A stretch of DNA of 64,000 nucleotides from assembly GCF_900176515.1 (NCBI RefSeq), contig NZ_FWXV01000002.1, positions 1,922,001 through 1,986,000 on the forward strand, in the 5' to 3' direction. This document shows positions 42,432-51,285 of this stretch, piece after piece. The stretch is from Kibdelosporangium aridum (GTDB lineage: Bacteria > Actinomycetota > Actinomycetes > Mycobacteriales > Pseudonocardiaceae). Each line of letters opens with the position of its first letter. Positions within the stretch are counted from its first letter, which is position 1. The position numbers and the translations under genes are program-made. The notes beneath the pieces were generated by a model. That model was given only the letters and a program-made list of their open reading frames with translations, did not search any database and was not told the origin of the DNA.

Positions 42432-43341
42432 TGTTGCCGCCGGACACCACAGCCACGGTCCGGCCAGGCACTGCCGCACCCTTCAAGTAGGCAGCGACTG
42501 TCGTGGCGCCGCTGGGCTCGGCGACCAGGTGCGACTTGTGCGCGAGCACGCGGATGGCCTCGCGCATCTCGTCCTCGGTCACGGTGATCATGCCGTCGAT
42601 GACCTTCTGCAGGTGCGCGAACGTCAGCTCGGACGGCTGTGAGCGCAGGCCGTCGGCGATCGTGCGGTTACGGTCCTCGACCGACCAATTCACGCGATGT
42701 CCCGCGGCCAGGCCCTCGGTCGTGTCCGCCGCCAACTCGGGCTCGACACCATAGATACGTGCGTTCGGGCACATCGCCCGGATCGCCGTACCGATGCCGG
42801 ATGCCAGGCCGCCCCCGCTGATCGGGATCAACACGACCTCGACGTCCGGCAGATCGTGCGCGATCTCCAGGCCTGTCGTGCCCTGTCCGGCGATCACGTG
42901 GGGGTGGTCGAACGGCGGCACCAGCACCGCGCCGGTCTTCTCCACCAGGGCATCCGCGTATTCCTCGCGTTTGCCGATCGGGCAGAGCACCACCTCGGCG
43001 CCGTACGAGCGGGTCTTCTCGACCTTCACCGTGGGTGTGTCCTCGGGCATCACGATGTGCGCGGGAACACCGTAGGCCCTCGCGGCATACGCAACAGCTT
43101 GCGCGTGGTTGCCGCTCGAATACGCGACGACACCGCGCGCCCGCACGGGATCGTCGAGACGTGCCAACGTGTTGAAGGCACCCCGGATCTTGAACGCGCC
43201 GACCGGCTGGAGGTTCTCCGGCTTGATCCACAGTGGACGTTCCGGGTCCGCCCACGCCGCGGGCAGCAGCGGGGTCCGCACCACCCACTCCCGCACCCGG
43301 TCGGCAGCGGCTTTGACGTCGTCGATAGTCACCAGTTCCAC
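42394..43341 (-). CDS. Threonine/serine dehydratase
   Basis: PLP fold-type II enzyme of about 315 residues (catabolic or short biosynthetic type, no ACT domain). The Schiff-base Lys lies in PVGAFKIRGA, SSGNHAQAVAYAA contacts substrate, SGGGLASGIGTA binds the PLP phosphate and VVSGGN ends the active site. Reaction: threonine to 2-oxobutyrate and/or serine to pyruvate. The GTG at 43341 (VELVTIDDVK) fits family starts better than an upstream TTG-type extension. Hydroxyectoine hydro-lyase-like paralogues exist, but no eut genes are near. Confidence 0.9.
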   Translation of the reverse strand: MELVTIDDVKAAADRVREWVVRTPLLPAAWADPERPLWIKPENLQPVGAFKIRGAFNTLARLDDPVRARGVVAYSSGNHAQAVAYAARAYGVPAHIVMPEDTPTVKVEKTRSYGAEVVLCPIGKREEYADALVEKTGAVLVPPFDHPHVIAGQGTTGLEIAHDLPDVEVVLIPISGGGLASGIGTAIRAMCPNARIYGVEPELAADTTEGLAAGHRVNWSVEDRNRTIADGLRSQPSELTFAHLQKVIDGMITVTEDEMREAIRVLAHKSHLVAEPSGATTVAAYLKGAAVPGRTVAVVSGGNINPQMLAEILTA

Positions 43342-43459
43342 AGGTCGAATCTTGCCTTGTCCCGGCGGGTGGCGGTAGTTGTCCAATGTGGACTCAAGGG
43401 GTGGCGGAGCTCACGTTGGGCCAACCCTTTCCGCCTGGGGTACGTCCACACAGTGATGA

Positions 43460-44095
43460 GTGATGAGTGAGGAGCAAGAGAAGCGGTTTCCTGCGATGAG
43501 TGAGGAGAAGAAAACCGGATTCCACCCGAGTCAGATCGCCGTCGCGGCGCTCTCGGCTGTCACGGCTGCGCTCTTGGGCTCGACACTCGGTGTCGCCGGA
43601 ACGGTACTGGGTGCCGCAATTGGTGCGATCGTGACGACCGTCGCAACCGAGCTGTACGCCAGATCGATTGACCGAGTTCGTAGCCGAGTTGTTAAGTCCC
43701 CAGTCGACTCGGACGGCTCACCGGACAAGAAAACACGGCGCGTGCGCTGGCAATTACTCGCTGGTGGCACTCTCGCCGCATTCGTACTCGGCATGGTTGT
43801 GATCACCGGTATCGAATGGGTACGTGGTGAACCTCTTTCCGGTGACGCTAAGACCACGATTGGTGGCGTTCTGCAGCGGCCAGATCACGGTCAGCAAAAA
43901 TCAACTTCACCACAAAAGGTACCGCCGCCACCAACGGTCACTGTTACCGAAACGCCGTCACAACCGCCGACGACGACCACGACGACGCCACCGCCCGCGT
44001 CGGGATCGAGCCCGTCGAGCTCGTCTTCAACGTCGACTACGACTACTGATCCGGTTCAGACCGATACGCCGAGTGCCCCACCGGCCACGCGCTAA
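43460..44095 (+). CDS. Small two-helix membrane protein with Pro/Ser/Thr-rich tail
   Basis: About 211 residues. A charged N-terminus (MSEEQEKRFPAMSEEKK) precedes a glycine-zipper-like hydrophobic block (LGSTLGVAGTVLGAAIGAIVTT), a basic loop, a second helix (LLAGGTLAAFVLGMVVITG) and a low-complexity extracellular tail of Pro, Thr and Ser. GTG/ATG doublet at the start. No family recognised; similar proteins are frequent in Pseudonocardiales. Possibly a cell-envelope protein, but no function is assigned. Confidence 0.7.
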   Translation: MMSEEQEKRFPAMSEEKKTGFHPSQIAVAALSAVTAALLGSTLGVAGTVLGAAIGAIVTTVATELYARSIDRVRSRVVKSPVDSDGSPDKKTRRVRWQLLAGGTLAAFVLGMVVITGIEWVRGEPLSGDAKTTIGGVLQRPDHGQQKSTSPQKVPPPPTVTVTETPSQPPTTTTTTPPPASGSSPSSSSSTSTTTTDPVQTDTPSAPPATR

Positions 44096-44247
44096 AGCGC
44101 TCTGTTCAGGCATGATTACAGCGCGTACATCTTTGGTGTGATTTGGAACACAATTTCGCCCTGTTCGGGCCATTGTGTAACGCGAGCGCGATTCATACGC
44201 TCGCTTGCGGAGGGTGACCCGGAAGAGTGATGAATGAACACTCGAAC

Positions 44248-44280
44248 AGGTGACGGGGTGAGTCGACCACCCCGTCACCT
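44248..44280 (+). terminator. Strong hairpin before the S1 protease gene
   Basis: Perfect 13-bp stem (44248-44260 with 44268-44280), loop AGTCGAC, followed by ATTCCTTG. It lies 153 bp after the previous gene and 67 bp before the protease start, so it ends a transcript coming from upstream or a short RNA starting near 44100-44170. Confidence 0.7.
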
Positions 44281-44346
44281 ATTCCTTGAAAGCCCGTGAG
44301 CCGGCCCTGCATCCAGCTCACGGGTCCCTGCACCCAAGGAGACGAC

Positions 44347-45444
44347 ATGAACCCAAGGAAAACGGCCCGGTTAACCGGTGCCGTCCTCATTGCCGCCGCC
44401 ATGGCTGTGATGCACAGTCTACCCGCGTCCGCGGCATCTTCGGGTGGCACTTCTGCAACAGATTTGTCAGTTCTTCAGATCGAGGCCGAAAATCCCGGTC
44501 TGCTCGCCGCCATGAAGCGCGATCTGGGACTGGATGCGACTGCCGCCAGTGAGCTCATGGCTACTCAGTCCGCCGCGACCGCGACGGAGAATTCGCTGCG
44601 TGCGGCGTTGGGCGAGAGCTTCGGCGGCGCCTACTTCGACGCTGCCACAAGGAAATTGGTCGTCGGTGTGACCGACGCGAGCAAACTGGCGACCGTGACG
44701 GCCACGGGCGCGACGGCCAAAATCGTTGCGCACAGTGCGGCCCAGTTGGACTCAACGGTCGCACAGTTGAACGCCCGCGAGGCCAGCGCACCGTCCACGG
44801 TGACCGGTTGGTACGCCGACACTGTGACGAACGAGATAGTCGTAACGGCCCTCCCAGGCACCGCTGAAGCCGCGAAAGCCTTCGCGGGCTACAACGTTCG
44901 GGTGAAAGAAGAAGCGGCGCCGCAAATGTTCCTCAAGGGCGGCGACGCCTACTACATCGGCGGCTCCCGGTGCTCGGTCGGTTTCACTGTGCGCGGCGGC
45001 TACGTCACGGCCGGGCACTGTGAAACGGAGACAGGCAGCGCCCAGCCCAACAACGGCACGTGGGCCGGTTCGTCCTTCCCGGGCAACGACTACGCGTGGG
45101 TGCGCACCTCTGGTGTGACGCTCGAGCCGCGGGTCGGCAACGTGACGGTCCGGGGTTCGTCCTCGGCCGCGACCGGCGCGCAGGTCTGCAAGGCAGGTTC
45201 GACCACCGGGTACACCTGCGGCACCGTCGGCGCCAAGAACCAGACCGTCCGCTACTCGCAGGGCACTGTTACCGGTCTGACCGCCACGAACGTGCGTTGC
45301 GCCGGTGGCGACTCCGGCGGCGGCTTCATCACTCCCGCAGGACAGGGCCAGGGTGTCGTGTCCGGTGGCAACACCGCGACGTGCTACTTCCAGCCGCTTG
45401 GCGAGATCCTCTCGAGGTACGGCCTGAGCCTGCTCACTGGCTGA
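44347..45444 (+). CDS. Secreted S1 serine protease of the streptogrisin/alpha-lytic type
   Basis: 365-residue pre-pro-protease. Signal peptide of about 29 residues ending ASA; a pro-region (about 30-190, alpha-lytic-type, including STVTGWYADTVTNEIVVTA) assists folding; the mature chymotrypsin-like domain starts near residue 195. The triad is His224 (VTAGHC), Asp248 (GNDYAWV) and Ser323 (GGDSGGGF). Cysteines pair naturally as 209-225, 281-291 and 318-345. RBS AAGGAG before the ATG. No C-terminal binding domain. Likely an extracellular nutritional protease. Confidence 0.95.
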   Translation: MNPRKTARLTGAVLIAAAMAVMHSLPASAASSGGTSATDLSVLQIEAENPGLLAAMKRDLGLDATAASELMATQSAATATENSLRAALGESFGGAYFDAATRKLVVGVTDASKLATVTATGATAKIVAHSAAQLDSTVAQLNAREASAPSTVTGWYADTVTNEIVVTALPGTAEAAKAFAGYNVRVKEEAAPQMFLKGGDAYYIGGSRCSVGFTVRGGYVTAGHCETETGSAQPNNGTWAGSSFPGNDYAWVRTSGVTLEPRVGNVTVRGSSSAATGAQVCKAGSTTGYTCGTVGAKNQTVRYSQGTVTGLTATNVRCAGGDSGGGFITPAGQGQGVVSGGNTATCYFQPLGEILSRYGLSLLTG

Positions 45445-46081
45445 GCTGTGACTTCAACAAGCTGGCGGCAGCGCGCGGGTCTTCCGCCTCGGTGATCGCG
45501 CGCACGACCACCGCACGGGACGCGCCTGCCGCCAGCACTTCCGGCATCCTGCCGGCGTCGATACCGCCGATGGCGAACCACGGCCTTGCCGGGTTCTCCT
45601 CGGCGGTTCGTCGTACCAGGTCCAGCCCGGGCGCGGGACGGCCCGGCTTGGTCGGGGTCGGCCAGCACGGGCCGGTGCAGAAGTAGTCGACGCCCTGCTC
45701 GATGGCGGCCGCGCGAGCCTGGTCGACGTCATGCGTCGAGCGGCCGATGATCATTTCCTCGCCGACGATCCGGCGCGCGTACTTCACCGGCAGGTCGTCC
45801 TGGCCGAGGTGCAGCACGTCGGCGCCGACCGTGGCCGCGATGTCCGCCCGGTCGTTGACCGACAGCAGCGCGCCGTGCTTGGCGCACACACCGGCGATCT
45901 GTTCGAGAGCCTTGATCTCCTGCCGTGCTTCGAGCGTTTTCGCCCGCAGCTGCACGATGTCCACGCCGCCCGCGAGCGCCGCGTCCACGAAGTCCGCCAG
46001 GTCGTGGCGCATGTCGGTGCACAGGTAGAGCCGTGCTTCAGCCAGCTTGCGCCTGAGGTCTGTCCCACTGAGTCCGGGCAT
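45434..46081 (-). CDS. thiE: Thiamine-phosphate synthase
   Basis: TIM-barrel enzyme, 215 residues, coupling HMP-pyrophosphate and thiazole phosphate to thiamin phosphate. GGVDIVQLRAK contains the pyrophosphate-contacting Gln/Arg/Lys, LLSVNDRADIA and TGPCWPTPTKPGR the thiazole-binding loop, and FAIGGIDAGRMPEVLAAGA the phosphate site. It is divergent from thiO, and its stop overlaps the convergent protease by 11 bp. Confidence 0.95.
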   Translation of the reverse strand: MPGLSGTDLRRKLAEARLYLCTDMRHDLADFVDAALAGGVDIVQLRAKTLEARQEIKALEQIAGVCAKHGALLSVNDRADIAATVGADVLHLGQDDLPVKYARRIVGEEMIIGRSTHDVDQARAAAIEQGVDYFCTGPCWPTPTKPGRPAPGLDLVRRTAEENPARPWFAIGGIDAGRMPEVLAAGASRAVVVRAITEAEDPRAAASLLKSQLSQ

Positions 46082-46115
46082 ACCTTGATTTCTACGCTAT
46101 TCTGATGACCGGTCC

Positions 46116-46207
46116 GCACGGGAGCCTGGCGAAACCGGGCTGAGAGGGAACTTGAGGAGTTCCGACCGTCGAACCTGATCCGGGTCATGCCGGCGCAGGG
46201 AGCGTGT
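46116..46207 (+). promoter_or_regulatory. TPP riboswitch upstream of thiOSG
   Basis: Conserved THI-box elements in order: GGGAGCC, GGGCTGAGAGG, a short P3 hairpin, then AACCTGATCCGGGT and GCCGGCGCAGGGAG. GCACG (46116-46120) can pair with CGTGT (46203-46207) as P1. The 3' AGGGAG ends about six bases before the thiO GTG and is the obvious Shine-Dalgarno, so TPP binding probably blocks translation initiation. Confidence 0.95.
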
Positions 46208-46208
46208 T

Positions 46209-47276
46209 GTGGTCAAAGGAAAGATCGTAGTCGTCGGGGCAGGCGTGATCGGCCTGTCGGTCGCGTGGCGTGCCATGAATTCCGGATGGCGGACTCTTGT
46301 GGTTGACCCGCAACCGTGTTCGGGCGCGTCCTGGGTCGCGGGCGGCATGCTCGCGCCGACAACCGAGGCGTGGCCGGGCGAAGAACCGTTGCTGGAGCTG
46401 GGTGAGGCGTCGCTACGCGCCTGGCCGGAGTTCGCGGCCGAACTCGGTGATGTCGGCCTGCGGAGGGAAGGCACGGTGGTCGCGGCCTTCGACTCCGCCG
46501 ACGCCGACCAACTCGTCATTCTGGCCGAGCACCTGGCTTCCATCGGGCGCAAAGTCGATCGGCTGACCGGGCCGGAACTCCGCAGAATGGAACCGACCCT
46601 GTCCACCTCGGTCCGCAGTGGACTGTCCGTGCCCGGCGATCTGGCCGTGGACAACCGCAAGCTGCTCGAGGTGCTCAGGTCCAAGGCGGAATTCCTCCAT
46701 GCGGAAGTGAAAGCCGTCCGGCGGGGAGCCGTCGAGCTCGAAGACTCCACTGTGGACTGCGACGCGGTCGTCGTCGCGGCCGGGGCGTGGAGCAGGAATC
46801 TGCACCCACGGCTGAACTCGTTGATACGGCCGGTAAAGGGCGAGATCCTGCGGCTGAAGCCGGGTCGCGGCGCGCTGCCGCTCGGCCGGACGATCCGGGC
46901 CTTGGTGGAATCGAGGCCGGTGTATCTCGTTCCCCGCGACACGGGCGAAGTCGTGCTCGGCGCGACGCAGTACGAAGCCGGGTACGACACGGAAGTGGCC
47001 GTGAAGGGTGTCCGCGACCTGTTGCTGGACGCGGAACGCGTGGTCCCCGGTATCTCCGAGTACATCCTCGTGGAAAGTGCCGCTGGCGTACGAGCGTCGA
47101 GTCTGGACAACCTGCCGGTGATCGACTGGCTGGAGCCCGGCGTGCTGGTGGCCAGCGGGCATCACCGCAATGGCCTACTGCTCGCCCCGATCACCGCGGA
47201 CACGGTGGTGGCTTTGCTGAACGGTGAACCGATCCCCGAAGCGGCTCTTGCGGCCAGATTGGAGTCACGAGGATGA
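46209..47276 (+). CDS. thiO: Glycine oxidase ThiO
   Basis: FAD-dependent amine oxidase, 355 residues, making the iminoglycine (dehydroglycine) used in thiazole synthesis. The N-terminal Rossmann motif is VVVGAGVIGLSVAW; AGGMLAPTTEAWPGE and PVKGEILRL are ThiO-typical; the C-terminal GHHRNGLLLAPITA closes the FAD site. The GTG start lies directly behind the TPP riboswitch; the stop overlaps thiS by 4 bp. Confidence 0.94.
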   Translation: MVKGKIVVVGAGVIGLSVAWRAMNSGWRTLVVDPQPCSGASWVAGGMLAPTTEAWPGEEPLLELGEASLRAWPEFAAELGDVGLRREGTVVAAFDSADADQLVILAEHLASIGRKVDRLTGPELRRMEPTLSTSVRSGLSVPGDLAVDNRKLLEVLRSKAEFLHAEVKAVRRGAVELEDSTVDCDAVVVAAGAWSRNLHPRLNSLIRPVKGEILRLKPGRGALPLGRTIRALVESRPVYLVPRDTGEVVLGATQYEAGYDTEVAVKGVRDLLLDAERVVPGISEYILVESAAGVRASSLDNLPVIDWLEPGVLVASGHHRNGLLLAPITADTVVALLNGEPIPEAALAARLESRG

Positions 47277-47473
47277 AGGCGCGCGTCAATGGTGTCGAAC
47301 GTGAGCTGGCCGACGGCGCGACGGTCGCGGATGTCCTGCGGCTGCTGGAGATCGGAGAAAACGGCATCGCCGTCGCGGTGAACGGCGAAGTCGTGCCCCG
47401 CGCCCGCCACCGGCACACCGTGGTCGGCGAAGGCGCGGACATTGAAGTGCTGACCGCTGTGCAAGGAGGCTGA
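47273..47473 (+). CDS. thiS: Sulfur carrier protein ThiS
   Basis: 66-residue ubiquitin-like protein ending in Gly-Gly (VQGG), where ThiF adenylates it and sulfur is carried as thiocarboxylate. The core is MKARVNGVERELADGATVADV and ENGIAVAVNGEVVPRA. One base pair separates it from thiG. ThiF is not in the window and may be provided by a MoeB-like protein elsewhere. Confidence 0.93.
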   Translation: MKARVNGVERELADGATVADVLRLLEIGENGIAVAVNGEVVPRARHRHTVVGEGADIEVLTAVQGG

Positions 47474-47474
47474 C

Positions 47475-48230
47475 ATGGACGATCCGTTTGTCCTCGCCGG
47501 CCGGGAATACTCCTCCCGGCTGATCATGGGAACCGGTGGCGTGGCCAACCTCGCCATCCTCGAACGAGCTCTCGTCGCCTCCGGCACCGAGCTGACGACA
47601 GTCGCCATGCGACGCGTCGACGCCGGCGGCGGTACGGGCGTACTGGAGACCTTGCGGCGACTGGGAATCGACCCGCTGCCGAACACCGCGGGCTGCCGGA
47701 CCGCCGCGGAAGCCGTGCTGACCGCACGGCTCGCGCGGGAAGCCTTGGACACCAACTGGGTCAAGGTCGAAGTGGTAGCCGATGATCGGACGTTACTACC
47801 GGATCCCGTTGAGCTGCTTGACGCCGTGCGGCAACTCGTCGCGGATGGCTTCGTGGCGCTGGCGTACACCAACGACGATCCGGTGCTCGCGTTGCGGCTC
47901 GAGGAAGCCGGTGCGGCAGCGGTGATGCCGCTCGGCTCGCCGATCGGAACGGGACTGGGCATCAGAAATCCGCACAACATCGAACTGATCGTTGCCAGGG
48001 CGTCGGTTCCGGTCGTGCTTGACGCGGGCATCGGCACCGCGTCGGATGCCGCGCTGGCCATGGAACTGGGCTGTGACGCGGTGATGCTCGCCACCGCCGT
48101 CACCCGTGCGAGCGATCCCGAAAAAATGGCCGCGGCCATGCGCAGCGGTGTTATCGCAGGTAGATTGGCACGGTCGGCAGGGCGTATACCGCAACGATTC
48201 TGGGCACAGGCATCCAGCCCTCCTCGGTGA
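47475..48230 (+). CDS. thiG: Thiazole synthase
   Basis: 251-residue TIM-barrel enzyme forming the thiazole ring from DXP, iminoglycine and ThiS-thiocarboxylate. The Schiff-base Lys97 lies in WVKVEVVADDRTLLPD; PLGSPIGTGLGIRNP and VLDAGIGTASDAALAMELGCDAV (split over the phosphate loop) are diagnostic. GGAGG precedes the ATG. Last gene of the riboswitch-controlled thiOSG operon. Confidence 0.95.
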   Translation: MDDPFVLAGREYSSRLIMGTGGVANLAILERALVASGTELTTVAMRRVDAGGGTGVLETLRRLGIDPLPNTAGCRTAAEAVLTARLAREALDTNWVKVEVVADDRTLLPDPVELLDAVRQLVADGFVALAYTNDDPVLALRLEEAGAAAVMPLGSPIGTGLGIRNPHNIELIVARASVPVVLDAGIGTASDAALAMELGCDAVMLATAVTRASDPEKMAAAMRSGVIAGRLARSAGRIPQRFWAQASSPPR

Positions 48231-48285
48231 CGAGAGGGCAAACAGTCATTATTGTCCGATGCACCTTTCACCGAGGGAGGGCACT

Positions 48286-48714
48286 GTGACGCCTTCGGCT
48301 GCTGAGGACGTGCCGGCTCGGCTGTATCTCGCCATCGGACGGCTGTCTCGGTCACTGCGACGCAGTGGCGCTCCAGGGCTCGGACACGGCTCCATTTCCG
48401 CGTTGTCGACATTGGTCGGCTGCGGTGAGATGCGGCTCGGCGATCTGGCGAACAAGGAAGGCGTTGCCGCGCCGACCATGTCGCGGATCGTCGCCGCGCT
48501 CGTCGAGGCCAAGTACGTCCAGCGCGAACCGGATCCGGTTGACCGGCGGGCCTGGCTGGTCAAGGCCACACCGGACGGTGAGCGGATGGTCTCCGGACTG
48601 CGCTCGACCCGCGTGCAGGAACTGCGCAGGCGGATCGAGCGCTTGCCGGAGGCCAAACAGGCCCAGCTGATCAGCGCCATCCCTGTGCTGGAAGAACTGC
48701 TCAGCGAGGAGTAG
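48286..48714 (+). CDS. MarR-family regulator
   Basis: About 142 residues. The GTG at 48286 is chosen because GAGGGAGG lies just upstream. The winged helix is MRLGDLANKEGVAAPTMSRIVAALVEAKYVQREPDPVDRRAWLVK, with the usual acidic-Arg wing (DPVDRRAW). No cognate efflux or catabolic gene lies immediately beside it; thiG is 55 bp upstream and an ion-channel gene is convergent. Confidence 0.88.
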   Translation: MTPSAAEDVPARLYLAIGRLSRSLRRSGAPGLGHGSISALSTLVGCGEMRLGDLANKEGVAAPTMSRIVAALVEAKYVQREPDPVDRRAWLVKATPDGERMVSGLRSTRVQELRRRIERLPEAKQAQLISAIPVLEELLSEE

Positions 48715-48766
48715 ACGCTGGTGGGCAGCGCTTCGGTGCTGTCAGACAAGATCGAGTTGCAACGAT

Positions 48767-49570
48767 TCAGTCACGTGCGGCCCGCAGCTCGGCGATCTCC
48801 GCGCGCAACGCCCTGATCTCGGTGAGCAGCAGCTCGTCCGAGGCTTTCTGTTCGGCCGCGTGCTTCTCCTCGGCCTCGACCAGTTCCTCGGTCATCCCGC
48901 GGTCCATCCCGTTGACCACCACCGCGATGAACATGTTCAGCACCGCGAAGCTGGACACGATGATGTACGTGACGAAGAAGATCCACGCCAGCGGTGCCTT
49001 CTGCATCAGTTCCCTGGCGATGTCCGGCCAGCCCTCGCCGGTCATGATCTGGAACAACGTGAACAGCGTCGTACCGAGGTCAGCGAAGTGCTGCGGCTGC
49101 AGGTGCTGGAACAGCTTCGTGGCCATCACCCCGGCGACGTAGAGCACGAGCGCCAGCAAAGCCGCGATCGACGCCATGCCCGGAACCGCGAGCAGCAGGC
49201 CGCTCACCACGCGCCGCATCGACGGCACCACCGAGATCAGTCTCAGCACTCGCAGAATCCGCAGCGCTCGCAGCACGGAGAACTCGCCGGTCGCGGGCAC
49301 CACCGCGATGCCGATGATGACCAGGTCGAAGATGTTCCACGAGTCCTTGAAAAACGCCCAGCCGAACGCGTAGATCCGCAGCAGGATCTCCACGACGAAG
49401 ATCGCCAGCGCGGCCCGGTCGGCGAAGTGCAGGATGCTGCCGAACTCGGCGACGATGCCGGGCGAGGTCTCGAAGCCGAGCGTGATCGCGTTGAAGACGA
49501 TCACGCCGATGATGAAGCGCTGGAAGGCCTTGCGCGTCACCAGAGTGCGCACTTGTTCCCGGGAGATCAC
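48767..49570 (-). CDS. Bacterial voltage-gated ion channel (NaChBac-like)
   Basis: A single six-helix subunit of about 268 residues. S4 is an Arg-every-third-residue helix (LRALRILRVLRLISVVPSMRR), the pore filter region is FQIMTGEGWPDIA, and S6 is SSFAVLNMFIAVVVNGMD. A C-terminal coiled coil (AEEKHAAEQKASDELLLTEI) matches the tetramerisation helix of bacterial sodium channels. The filter Thr-Gly-Glu-Gly-Trp differs from NaChBac (TLESW), so selectivity is uncertain. The GTG at 49570 precedes ISREQVRTLVTRKAF; the frame is open to 49801 without a clear RBS. Confidence 0.88.
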   Translation of the reverse strand: MISREQVRTLVTRKAFQRFIIGVIVFNAITLGFETSPGIVAEFGSILHFADRAALAIFVVEILLRIYAFGWAFFKDSWNIFDLVIIGIAVVPATGEFSVLRALRILRVLRLISVVPSMRRVVSGLLLAVPGMASIAALLALVLYVAGVMATKLFQHLQPQHFADLGTTLFTLFQIMTGEGWPDIARELMQKAPLAWIFFVTYIIVSSFAVLNMFIAVVVNGMDRGMTEELVEAEEKHAAEQKASDELLLTEIRALRAEIAELRAARD

Positions 49571-49737
49571 GGGGCTGAAGCGTAAAGGACACGCGTCAAC
49601 GGGGCAGTCCCCGTTGCGCCAGGTGGTGGATAACTCCTTGGCGATGGGAGCGTGAACACCTGCTGAAGTGTGCCCCGGCCAGCGGTACGGCCGATCTAGA
49701 TTGACCGTTCCTGTACCGGACGCGGGGGAGCCGTCGG

Positions 49738-51285
49738 ATGGATCTGGACCTGTGGGCACTTGTCCTGTCGGTTGTCGGTATCGCGGTCCCGGGTTTCGCA
49801 TTTCTGTGGGAATTCTTCTTCGTCGGCCGCAAGCGGCTCGGCTACCGCGTGCAGATGGACACCACGGCGATGGAGGAGGCCGGGTCCAAGTACGCCGGGG
49901 TACTCGCCGGGATGAAGCCGGAAAGCGGCGCCGCCGCCTTGGTGAACCCGTCGTTCGTGCTCGTGCGGATCGAGAACGCCGGTGCGACCACCATCGACGA
50001 GCACGACTACCAGGTCATCTCGGACGTCAAGGTCGGTGTCCGGATCCTGTTCCCCGGCCGGACGGTCGCCGGGATGGTCGTGACCGACCTCAACCCGCGC
50101 AGTCTGCACACCAACTTCACTGGCGAGAACAACGCGCTGGCGAGGGGCGTGATCGACGGGGCCGATGAGCCGATCGGGTACATCACCCTGCCGCGAGTGC
50201 CGCTGAACCGCCCGGACCACTACAAGGTCTTGGCTGTCCTTGAGCGTGTCAAGGGAGACAAGGACGGCCCGCCGCCCAAGCCCAGGATCGAGGCGGGGAT
50301 CAAGGGCGGACGCGTCAAGATGACGGCGTCCGGTACCGGGATGTCCCGTCAGACCACGGCGTTGCTGGTCTTCATGACTGTGGTGATCCTCGGGCTTGGC
50401 CTGGTCACAGTGTTCAACGAGGACGTGCCGCTGGATTGTGCCACCGGGACGGTCAAGCTGACCGGGTCGACCGCGATCGAAGCCGTCATGCGGGAAGCCG
50501 GTGACATGTACGCGAACACGTGCTCCGGCGCGAGTTTCACCTACGACTTCCAGGGCAGTTCAGGCGGTCTCTCTGCGCTGCAGGAAGCCGGTGACCAGCT
50601 CGAGGCGTCGCCGCCGGTGCTCGCGTTCTCCGATGGTGCCAAGGCGGACCTGCAGCCGCAGCTGTTACCCAGGCCGGTCGCGTTCATGCTGTTCACCCTG
50701 GTGGTCAACAAGGACGCGGGCATCGGCGACCTGAGCATCGACCAAGTCCGGCGGTTGTACGACGGGCAGGTCCAGAACTGGCGGGAGATCGGCGGCAACG
50801 ACGTGCCGGTCACGTTGATCAGCCGCAAACCCGGATCCGGTACCAGAACGACGTTCCAGCACCAGATCCTGCAGGGCAAACGGGAAGCCGCGACCAACTC
50901 CGACAACTGCCGGACCCGCGACAGCGGCGGCGATCCGGGCATCATCCGCTGCGAACGCGACCGGACCGACGATCTGCTCAACGGTGTGGCCTCGGTCCGC
51001 GGAGCGTTGGGGTACGCCGAACTCGGCGCGGCCACAAAGCGAACCGACCTGGTGGTGGTGCGCATGGACGGCCAGAAGGCAACGCTGGAGGCGGCCACGC
51101 ACGGCGCGTACCCGTTCTGGGAGACCGAGTTCGCGTACACCTACCAGGAGCCCAAAGCGGACTCGCTGGCCGCGAGTTTCCTGCGCTACCTGACCAACCA
51201 GGTCGGCAAGGACATCATTCGCTCGCACGGCAACCGGCCATGCGACGAACTGCAGAACCCTGTGCTGTGCAGGCCCGGCGCCTAG
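49738..51285 (+). CDS. Membrane-anchored PstS-like phosphate-binding-domain protein
   Basis: 515 residues with unusual order. An N-terminal helix (LWALVLSVVGIAVPGFAFLWEF) is followed by about 170 residues of unassigned beta-rich domain, a second helix (TTALLVFMTVVILGLGLVTVF, about 205-225), then a PstS-like periplasmic binding domain (VKLTGSTAIEAVMREAGDMY, FQGSSGGLSAL, ISRKPGSGTRTTFQ). The Ser/Gly/Thr ligands typical of phosphate binding (GSTA, GSGTR) are present. Classic PstS is a lipoprotein; here two helices anchor it. No pstCAB genes are adjacent, so a sensory role is possible. Confidence 0.8.
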   Translation: MDLDLWALVLSVVGIAVPGFAFLWEFFFVGRKRLGYRVQMDTTAMEEAGSKYAGVLAGMKPESGAAALVNPSFVLVRIENAGATTIDEHDYQVISDVKVGVRILFPGRTVAGMVVTDLNPRSLHTNFTGENNALARGVIDGADEPIGYITLPRVPLNRPDHYKVLAVLERVKGDKDGPPPKPRIEAGIKGGRVKMTASGTGMSRQTTALLVFMTVVILGLGLVTVFNEDVPLDCATGTVKLTGSTAIEAVMREAGDMYANTCSGASFTYDFQGSSGGLSALQEAGDQLEASPPVLAFSDGAKADLQPQLLPRPVAFMLFTLVVNKDAGIGDLSIDQVRRLYDGQVQNWREIGGNDVPVTLISRKPGSGTRTTFQHQILQGKREAATNSDNCRTRDSGGDPGIIRCERDRTDDLLNGVASVRGALGYAELGAATKRTDLVVVRMDGQKATLEAATHGAYPFWETEFAYTYQEPKADSLAASFLRYLTNQVGKDIIRSHGNRPCDELQNPVLCRPGA

